Assembly (NCBI GenBank): GCA_030018605.1
Contig: JASEHP010000002.1
Location: forward strand, 1-35,928
Direction: 5' to 3'
Length of the DNA: 35,928 bases
Source: Thermodesulfovibrionales bacterium
Lineage (GTDB): Bacteria; Nitrospirota; Thermodesulfovibrionia; Thermodesulfovibrionales; UBA1546
Part shown: in pieces, positions 30,718-35,928 of the stretch
How the letters are laid out: each line of letters opens with the position of its first letter
Numbering within the stretch: position 1 is the first letter of the stretch
Notes under the pieces: generated by a model
Database searches by the model: none
Seen by the model: the letters and a program-made list of their open reading frames with translations, nothing else
What the model was told of the DNA's origin: nothing
Translations under genes and position numbers: made by a program

Positions 30718-31703
30718 GAATCCTATTTTCCTTCTTTGCTGTTATCGCACTTGTTCTGTCTGCTTACGCAGGGGTGAAGATAGCAAACCTTCAATTTCTT
30801 TTTGGAGTTGTTATCCCCTATATTGCAATTACAATATTTACTCTGGGGTTCGTCTATCGTGTGTTGAAATGGGGAAGCTCTCCTGTGCCGTTCCGCATAC
30901 CCACAACCTGCGGACAACAGAAATCCCTGCCATGGATAAAACAGAACAGAATTGAAAACCCGTCAAGTATCTCAGGTGTCATCATCAGAATGGCGCTTGA
31001 AGCGCTGCTCTTCCGGTCACTCTTCAGAAACTTAAAGACACAGCTTAAGGACGGCAAGCTTGTCTATGGGGAGGCTAAATGGCTCTGGCTGGCTGGACTG
31101 GCATTCCACTGGTCTTTCCTCATTATCTTTGTGAGGCACTTCAGGCTCTTCCTCCAGAGCACTCCTTCGTTTATAAAAACTATTGAGGGGCTTGACAGCT
31201 TTCTGCAGGTGGGCGTCCCCCTTCTTTACATGACAGACATTGTTCTCCTTGGATCTGTAACATATCTGTTTCTCAGGAGAGTTTTCATACCACAGGTAAA
31301 ATATATATCTCTCGCTGCAGACTACTTCCCGCTTTTTCTGATATTTGGCATAGCCGCATCAGGCGTGTTAATGAGATATTTTTACAAGGTGGATATCGTG
31401 GGCGTGAAGGAACTCGCTATGGGACTTGTAATTTTAAAACCTGTGATACCTCAGGGTATCGGTGTAATTTTTTATATCCACCTGTTTCTGATATGCTTAT
31501 TGTTTGCCTACTTCCCGCTCAGCAAGCTGATGCATATGGCCGGGGTTTTCCTCAGCCCCACACGAAATATGGTGAACAACAGCCGTATGGTAAGGCATAT
31601 AAATCCATGGAATTATCCTGTGCATGTCCACACATATGAAGAATATGAGAATGATTTCAGGGAAAAAATGAAAAAAGCCGGAATACCAGTAGAAAAGGAG
31701 TGA
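30714..31703 (+). CDS. dsrM: DsrM, membrane cytochrome b subunit
   Basis: A 329-residue NarI-like membrane protein with about six helices (around residues 3-25, 28-48, 133-150, 165-185, 200-220 and 255-275). Histidines in AFHWSFLIIFVRHFR (about 138-152) and in YIHLFLICLLFAYFPLSKLMHM (about 247-268, quoted in part) are the likely ligands of two b haems. It passes electrons between menaquinone and DsrK on the cytoplasmic side. The start overlaps the RsbRD gene stop (ATGA). dsrK begins 3 nt after its stop. Confidence 0.94.
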   Translation: MRILFSFFAVIALVLSAYAGVKIANLQFLFGVVIPYIAITIFTLGFVYRVLKWGSSPVPFRIPTTCGQQKSLPWIKQNRIENPSSISGVIIRMALEALLFRSLFRNLKTQLKDGKLVYGEAKWLWLAGLAFHWSFLIIFVRHFRLFLQSTPSFIKTIEGLDSFLQVGVPLLYMTDIVLLGSVTYLFLRRVFIPQVKYISLAADYFPLFLIFGIAASGVLMRYFYKVDIVGVKELAMGLVILKPVIPQGIGVIFYIHLFLICLLFAYFPLSKLMHMAGVFLSPTRNMVNNSRMVRHINPWNYPVHVHTYEEYENDFREKMKKAGIPVEKE

Positions 31704-31706
31704 CGC

Positions 31707-33323
31707 ATGGCAACAAAATTTACTGCAAAACCAGATGAACTGTCAAAGATAGACCACAAACCGCCTAAAAAAGGATGGATGGACACGCCTGCTGAATTCA
31801 AGGAACACACATTCTGCTGGGGCGCAAAAGGCAAAAACCTCAATATTGTTGATTTCCCGAATGCACGTGATTGGTCTCCCGCAGAGGAAGACTGGAAGCT
31901 TCCGGAAAACTGGCAGGAGATTGTCCTTGAAGGCATAAAGGACAGATTAGGCAAGTACCGCTCTTTCAAGCTGTTTATGGACATATGCGTCAGGTGCGGT
32001 GCATGCGCTGATAAGTGTCATTTCTTCATAGGCGGAGGAGATCCAAAGAACATGCCTGTACTCAGGGCAGAAATTCTTAGGTCGATTTACAGAAAATATT
32101 TCACTGCGTCAGGCAAGATGCTTGGCAAGATTGCCGGCGCAAGAGAGCTGACTCTCGATGTCTTGAAAGAACTCTGGTATTACTACTACCAGTGCACGGA
32201 ATGCAGGCGCTGTTCAGTCTTCTGCCCATACGGGATTGACCAGGCTGAGATAACCATGATGGGAAGAGAACTTACAAATCTGCTTGGATTGAATACAGAC
32301 TGGATATCAGGACCTGTTGCCAACTGCTACATGAAAGGCAACCACCTCGGGCTTGAGCCGCATACCATTACAAGCAGCGTGGAATTCTTCCTTGACGACA
32401 TAGAGACAATAACAGGCATAAGAATCAAGCCGACTTTCAATAGAAAAGGGGCAGAGATTCTTTTTGTAACTCCATCAGGAGACCTCTTTGCCGACCCCGG
32501 CACTTATACAGCAATGGGCTACCTTATGCTCTTTCACGAACTCGGTCTTGACTACACATGGAGCACATACGCATCCGAAGGAGGCAACTTCGGGTTTTTT
32601 ACCTCCAATGAAATGGCAAAAAGGCTCAATGCAAAAATTTATGCAGAGGCAAAGAGACTCGGAGTAAAATGGATCATTGGAGGAGAATGCGGTCATATGT
32701 GGCGGGTTATAAATCAGTACATGGATACATGGAACGGCCCTGCTGATTTCCTTGAGGAGCCTGTTTCTCCTATAACAGGCACAAAATTTGAGAATGCAAA
32801 ATCAACAAAGATGGTTCATATAGCGGAATTTACTGCTGACCTTATCAAGAACGGCAAGCTAAAGCTCGACCCGGCCAGAAATGACCGCCTCAAAGTCACA
32901 TGGCACGATTCGTGTAACACAGCAAGAGGGATGGGGATTCTTGATGAACCAAGATATGTTCTGCGTAATGTATGCAACCACTTCTATGAAATGCCTGAAG
33001 ACACCATCAGGGAAAAGACCTTCTGCTGTGGCAGCGGCACAGGACTGAACGCATCCGAAAATATGGAACTAAGGATGAGAGGCGGATTCCCCAGAGCCAA
33101 TGCCGTCAAATACGTCAGGGATAATTATGGCGTAAATATGCTGGCAAACATCTGCGCAATTGACAGGGCAACTTTAAATGCATTAATGGAATACTGGGCG
33201 CCCGATGTGAGCGTGTGCGGCCTTCATGAGCTTGTCGGAAACGCGCTCGTAATGACAGGCGAAAAGGAAAGGACACAGGATTTGCGCCTTGAACCATTAC
33301 ATGGGAAGGAGGCTGAAGAATAA
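31707..33323 (+). CDS. dsrK: DsrK, catalytic iron-sulfur subunit (HdrD-like)
   Basis: A 538-residue cytoplasmic protein. Two ferredoxin sites, CVRCGACADKC (about residues 97-107) and CTECRRCSVFCPYG (about 163-176), hold two [4Fe-4S] clusters. Two cysteine-rich CCG-type regions follow, GGECGHMW (about 326-333) and WHDSCNTARGMG to FCCGSGTG (about 396-442), matching HdrB/HdrD, where they hold the non-cubane catalytic cluster. It is the part that acts on the DsrC trisulfide. It is preceded by AAGGAG, and its stop overlaps the dsrJ ATG (TAATG). Confidence 0.96.
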   Translation: MATKFTAKPDELSKIDHKPPKKGWMDTPAEFKEHTFCWGAKGKNLNIVDFPNARDWSPAEEDWKLPENWQEIVLEGIKDRLGKYRSFKLFMDICVRCGACADKCHFFIGGGDPKNMPVLRAEILRSIYRKYFTASGKMLGKIAGARELTLDVLKELWYYYYQCTECRRCSVFCPYGIDQAEITMMGRELTNLLGLNTDWISGPVANCYMKGNHLGLEPHTITSSVEFFLDDIETITGIRIKPTFNRKGAEILFVTPSGDLFADPGTYTAMGYLMLFHELGLDYTWSTYASEGGNFGFFTSNEMAKRLNAKIYAEAKRLGVKWIIGGECGHMWRVINQYMDTWNGPADFLEEPVSPITGTKFENAKSTKMVHIAEFTADLIKNGKLKLDPARNDRLKVTWHDSCNTARGMGILDEPRYVLRNVCNHFYEMPEDTIREKTFCCGSGTGLNASENMELRMRGGFPRANAVKYVRDNYGVNMLANICAIDRATLNALMEYWAPDVSVCGLHELVGNALVMTGEKERTQDLRLEPLHGKEAEE

Positions 33324-33760
33324 TGAAGATATATGACGGAGGAAAAATATTCGTTGGCTTGATTATCTTTGTCGGCTTGGTGACATCTCCTTTCTTCTTT
33401 AATCGCGGGAAATCCAATATTGTCCGGGATCCAAAGGCTGCCCAAATGATGCAATCTATGGGACTACAGTGCGTAGAGCCAAAGGCGTTTATGCTCCCTA
33501 ATCATATGCAGTTATTGGATGAGTGGAGAGATTCGGTAGTTCGTAAGGGCAATAGACTTTATAAAGCCTCTGATGGCAAGAATTATGTAATGAGTTTTCA
33601 GAACACATGTATGAATTGTCATTCAGATAAGAATGAGAGTTGCAATGCATGCCACAATAATCTTGCAATAAAGCATACCTGCGATGGATGCCACAATTCT
33701 ATTGCAGTTAAACCATACTGCTGGGATTGCCATATAGCGCCAAAGGAGAAGAAGTCATGA
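33323..33760 (+). CDS. dsrJ: DsrJ, periplasmic multihaem cytochrome c, with a fourth CxxCH
   Basis: A 145-residue protein with an uncleaved N-terminal membrane anchor (about residues 7-28). A conserved cysteine in MGLQCVEPKAF (about 50) is a haem ligand in the family, and NHMQLLDEWRDSVVRKGNRLY (about 60-80, quoted in part) follows. Haem sites CMNCH, CNACH, CDGCH and CWDCH lie within residues about 95-137. Known DsrJ proteins have three CxxCH sites. Here the middle unit appears twice: two 39-bp units beginning at the second and third CxxCH share the pattern CxxCHNxxAxKxx. If all four bind haem this is a four-haem DsrJ. It overlaps dsrK and dsrO at both ends, so it is translated as part of the operon. 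Confidence 0.92.
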   Translation: MKIYDGGKIFVGLIIFVGLVTSPFFFNRGKSNIVRDPKAAQMMQSMGLQCVEPKAFMLPNHMQLLDEWRDSVVRKGNRLYKASDGKNYVMSFQNTCMNCHSDKNESCNACHNNLAIKHTCDGCHNSIAVKPYCWDCHIAPKEKKS

Positions 33761-34578
33761 GCATGAACAGAAGAGAATTTTTAAAGATAGCAGGAATCTC
33801 TACGATAGCCGGTATTGGAGGCACAGCGCTTGCAATAGGATTACGGAAAGGCGTGCTCGATGCTGCTCAGACCGCGCCGGACACCGGAGCCCTCACAGGA
33901 AAGAGATGGGGAATAGCTATTGACATGAACAAACTCAAATCAGAGGAAAACATCAAGAGAGTTACAGATGCCTGTCACAGCATTCACAATGTCCCGGACT
34001 TCAGCAATACAAAAGACGAGGTAAAATGGATATGGACTGAAACCTTTGAGCATTCATTCCCCGGACAGGAACATAAATTTATGCCTGAGGATATGAAACG
34101 CAAACCTTTTCTGCTGCTCTGCAACCACTGTGATAATCCTGCTTGTGTAAGGGTCTGTCCTACAAAAGCCACTTTCAAGCGAAAAGACGGAATTGTTATG
34201 CAGGACATGCACAGGTGCATCGGATGCAGATTCTGCATGGCAGCTTGCCCTTTCGGTGCAAGGAGCTTCAATTATCGTGATCCGAGAACCGGCCTTAACC
34301 CGGAAAAAATCAACCCCGAATTTCCAACAAGGACAAAAGGCGTGGTGGAAAAATGCACTTTCTGCTATGAGAGGCTTGCAAAAGGCATTAAGCCTGCATG
34401 TGTTGAAGAATCTAACGGCGCATTGGTATTCGGCGATCTTGATGATCCCGCATCCGAAATCAGAAGGATTCTCGCTTCAAAATATACCATCAGGCGCAAA
34501 CCGGAACTCGGGACAGAGCCGAACATTTACTACATAATAGGAGGTAATGACTATGCTGTTGTACCTGAAATCAAATAA
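33757..34578 (+). CDS. dsrO: DsrO, periplasmic iron-sulfur subunit
   Basis: A 273-residue ferredoxin-like protein. The Tat signal NRREFLKIAGISTIAGIGG (residues 4-22) directs the folded protein to the periplasm. Full motifs CNHCDNPACVRVCP and CIGCRFCMAACPFGARS give two [4Fe-4S] clusters. CTFC, the cysteine in PACVEES and the one in DACHSIHNVP can hold a third. Three other N-terminal cysteines (MNKLKS...) and the last one (serine in ACVEES) are missing together, so a fourth cluster found in NrfC-type relatives is absent; this may be normal for DsrO. The start ATG 33757 follows AAGGAG and overlaps the dsrJ stop; a longer frame exists but is unlikely. Confidence 0.94.
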   Translation: MSMNRREFLKIAGISTIAGIGGTALAIGLRKGVLDAAQTAPDTGALTGKRWGIAIDMNKLKSEENIKRVTDACHSIHNVPDFSNTKDEVKWIWTETFEHSFPGQEHKFMPEDMKRKPFLLLCNHCDNPACVRVCPTKATFKRKDGIVMQDMHRCIGCRFCMAACPFGARSFNYRDPRTGLNPEKINPEFPTRTKGVVEKCTFCYERLAKGIKPACVEESNGALVFGDLDDPASEIRRILASKYTIRRKPELGTEPNIYYIIGGNDYAVVPEIK

Positions 34579-34615
34579 ACATTACGCTCTGTTCGGAACA
34601 GGAGGTAACTTATAA
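34553..34615 (+). CDS. Possible 20-codon coupling ORF between dsrO and dsrP
   Basis: ATG 34553 lies 7 nt after AGGAGGT (34539-34545), a near-perfect ribosome site inside the end of dsrO. The frame (MLLYLKSNKHYALF, then GTGGNL) ends in TAA at 34613-34615, which overlaps the dsrP ATG (TAATG). It could be a small protein or, more likely, a translational bridge across the only real gap in the operon. The ribosome site may also be coincidental, as it is also DsrO codons. Confidence 0.35.
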   Translation: MLLYLKSNKHYALFGTGGNL

Positions 34616-35787
34616 TGCTTGAAAAAGCTCTAAGCGGAAGCAAAAAATACTGGACATGGATTTTTATCCTGCTCGTTCTCATAGGCATAGGAACCATTAA
34701 CTATCTCAAGCAGTTTCAGACAGGGCTTACAATAACAGGGCTTAGCCGGGACGTTTCATGGGGTCTTTACATAGGGCAGTTTACTTTCCTTGTCGGCGTA
34801 GCTGCATCAGGCGTCATGCTTGTTCTGCCATACTACCTGCACAATTTCAAACAGTTTGCGAAAATCACGGTACTCGGCGAGTTTCTGGCTGTATCAGCAG
34901 TCACAATGTGTATGCTATTCATTTTTGTTGATATGGGCCAGCCGATGAGGATTATGAATGTATTACTTTATCCGTCCCCGAACTCTGTCATGTTCTGGGA
35001 TGCGATGGTTTTAGGCGGTTACCTTGCCTTAAATATAATCATAGGCTGGGTTGTGCTTGGCTCAGACAAGAAAGGCATTGCTCCTCCGAAATGGGTTAAA
35101 CCATTAATTTATCTTTCAATAGCATGGGCACCCTTAATCCACACAGTCACCGCATTTCTCTATGCAGGAATTCCAGGAAGGCACTTCTGGCTGACTGCAA
35201 TCATGGCTGCACGATTCCTTGCATCAGCATTTTCAGGAGGCCCTGCGCTGCTTATAATTCTTGCCTTGATTATAAGGAAAACGACTAAATTTGACCCTGG
35301 CAAGGAAGGAATTCAGACGCTTGGGAAGATTGTGACTTATTTTATGATCACAAACGTGTTTTTCTTAGGTCTTGAGTTCTTCACCGCATTCTACAGCAAT
35401 ATACCCGGACACATGCATCCATTCCAGTATCTCTTTGCAGGGATTGGAGAATACAACAAACTTGTGCCGCTAATGTGGACATCAGTGATACTGGCAATTG
35501 CCTCAATTGCTCTTCTTATATTCCCTGCTGTAAGGAGGAATGAATCAACCCTTGCAATAGCTGCCGCAATGGTCTTTATATCCCTCTGGATTGACAAGGG
35601 ATTCGGCCTCATCATCGGCGGATTTGTGCCGAATATGTTTGAAAAGGTGACAGAGTACTGGCCGACAACGCCTGAGACGCTTATAACAATCGGTGTCTGG
35701 GCAGTAGGGTTTCTTGTGTTAACAATACTCTATAAGATCGCAATAACAGTAAGGGAAGAAACAGCAGGAGTTGAGATAGAACACTGA
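34615..35787 (+). CDS. dsrP: DsrP, NrfD-type membrane subunit
   Basis: A 390-residue integral membrane protein with about ten helices, of the NrfD/PsrC family, which handles menaquinol near the periplasmic face with DsrO and DsrJ. It begins SKKYWTWIFILLVLIGIGTI (about residues 9-28, quoted in part), then GLSRDVSWGLYIGQFTFLVGVA, typical of the family. PLIHTVTAFLYAGIPGRHFW (about 182-201) and FYSNIPGHMHPFQYLF (about 263-278) mark conserved loops with histidines. The ribosome site is GGAGGT at 34601-34606. A strong terminator follows at 35812. Confidence 0.95.
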   Translation: MLEKALSGSKKYWTWIFILLVLIGIGTINYLKQFQTGLTITGLSRDVSWGLYIGQFTFLVGVAASGVMLVLPYYLHNFKQFAKITVLGEFLAVSAVTMCMLFIFVDMGQPMRIMNVLLYPSPNSVMFWDAMVLGGYLALNIIIGWVVLGSDKKGIAPPKWVKPLIYLSIAWAPLIHTVTAFLYAGIPGRHFWLTAIMAARFLASAFSGGPALLIILALIIRKTTKFDPGKEGIQTLGKIVTYFMITNVFFLGLEFFTAFYSNIPGHMHPFQYLFAGIGEYNKLVPLMWTSVILAIASIALLIFPAVRRNESTLAIAAAMVFISLWIDKGFGLIIGGFVPNMFEKVTEYWPTTPETLITIGVWAVGFLVLTILYKIAITVREETAGVEIEH

Positions 35788-35811
35788 AAAGCATTCTCAC
35801 TATGCCTCTAT

Positions 35812-35847
35812 AAAAAGGGCTTCTTTGAATAAAAAGAAGCCCTTTTT
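35812..35847. terminator. Terminator at the end of the dsr operon
   Basis: AAAAAGGGCTTCTTT (35812-35826) and AAAGAAGCCCTTTTT (35833-35847) pair perfectly over 15 bp with a 6-nt loop and a T-run. It works as an intrinsic terminator for dsrP, and in mirror orientation for any gene approaching from the right. Confidence 0.9.
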
Positions 35848-35928
35848 ATTTTGCGATACAGATAAAAAATTGGCGTGTCAAATCATTTAACATGGTAACC
35901 GAAGCTTCTTCTGTTGAATCATGAAAAA

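Noticed and set aside
33757..34578. DsrO lacks the three N-terminal cysteines and the last cysteine of one [4Fe-4S] cluster
   Set aside because: The losses are coordinated, exactly one cluster's ligands, and as far as I recall many DsrO proteins show the same, so it is probably a family trait rather than a defect.
1..35928. CRISPR array, rRNA or tRNA genes
   Set aside because: No regularly spaced repeats with unique spacers and no recognisable rRNA or tRNA sequence seen; the short 7-bp arrays have no spacers.

Overview
The window reads as one chromosomal piece of an anaerobic, sulfur-metabolising bacterium. The strongest lineage clue is the right end: a dsrC gene, a gene for an RsbRD-type N-terminal domain, and a complete dsrMKJOP operon, which encodes the membrane complex of dissimilatory sulfite metabolism. 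With a B12-dependent ribonucleotide reductase, a VorB-type ferredoxin oxidoreductase subunit, an NtrY/NtrX pair preceded by a DUF4390 gene, and a CHASE2 cyclase beside a FecR protein, this fits a sulfate- or sulfite-reducing member of the Nitrospirota (Thermodesulfovibrio relatives). A Desulfobacterota source cannot be excluded from this sequence alone. dsrAB, the rest of the his genes and nadA/nadC are not in the window.

Layout. 1-1067: the end of an ISNCY-like insertion sequence (cut by the window edge) and a MazF-type toxin-antitoxin pair. 1118-5574: a CHASE2 adenylate cyclase, a FecR/TPR protein and a lone vorB, all on the minus strand. 5641-13315: glyQ and glyS, normally neighbours, are separated by about 4.7 kb holding a C5-cytosine methyltransferase, a probable restriction enzyme, a Vsr endonuclease, a TPR protein and a small membrane protein. 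The gap has inverted-repeat elements at both ends, and glyS has its own good promoter. 13402-16962 (minus): acpS, pdxJ, a YdcF-like gene and nrdJ. 17168-17871: a small DUF6485-like gene and a SurA-N-like exported protein. 18020-24424 (plus): hisG, hisC, hisB, a HAD phosphatase, nadB and pyk. 24425-28443 (minus): ntrX, ntrY and a DUF4390 gene. 28593-35787 (plus): an adenosine-specific kinase family gene, a zinc-ribbon-like gene, dsrC, the RsbRD gene and dsrMKJOP, closed by a strong terminator. No stretch longer than 300 bases lacks a gene. I saw no rRNA, tRNA or CRISPR array.

How it fits together. DsrC carries sulfur from sulfite reductase as a trisulfide on its two C-terminal cysteines. DsrMKJOP links membrane quinone and periplasmic electrons to its reduction. 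A terminator hairpin after dsrC would let DsrC be made in excess over the membrane complex. NtrY/NtrX is a sigma54 two-component system.

Most worth a second look: (1) DsrJ has four CxxCH haem motifs, apparently through a 39-bp (13-residue) tandem duplication, where the known family has three; (2) a 7-bp repeat family sits in the his promoter leader, next to the dsr region and, as exactly three extra units (21 nt, in frame), inside the hisC coding sequence; (3) a 20-codon ORF with a perfect Shine-Dalgarno bridges dsrO and dsrP; (4) a restriction-modification-repair cassette splits glyQ from glyS; (5) a GCGGGAG..CTCC motif occurs upstream of both dsrC and the rsbRD-dsrM genes; (6) extended -10 promoters lie 6-7 nt from the start codons of nrdJ and vorB, suggesting leaderless messages.
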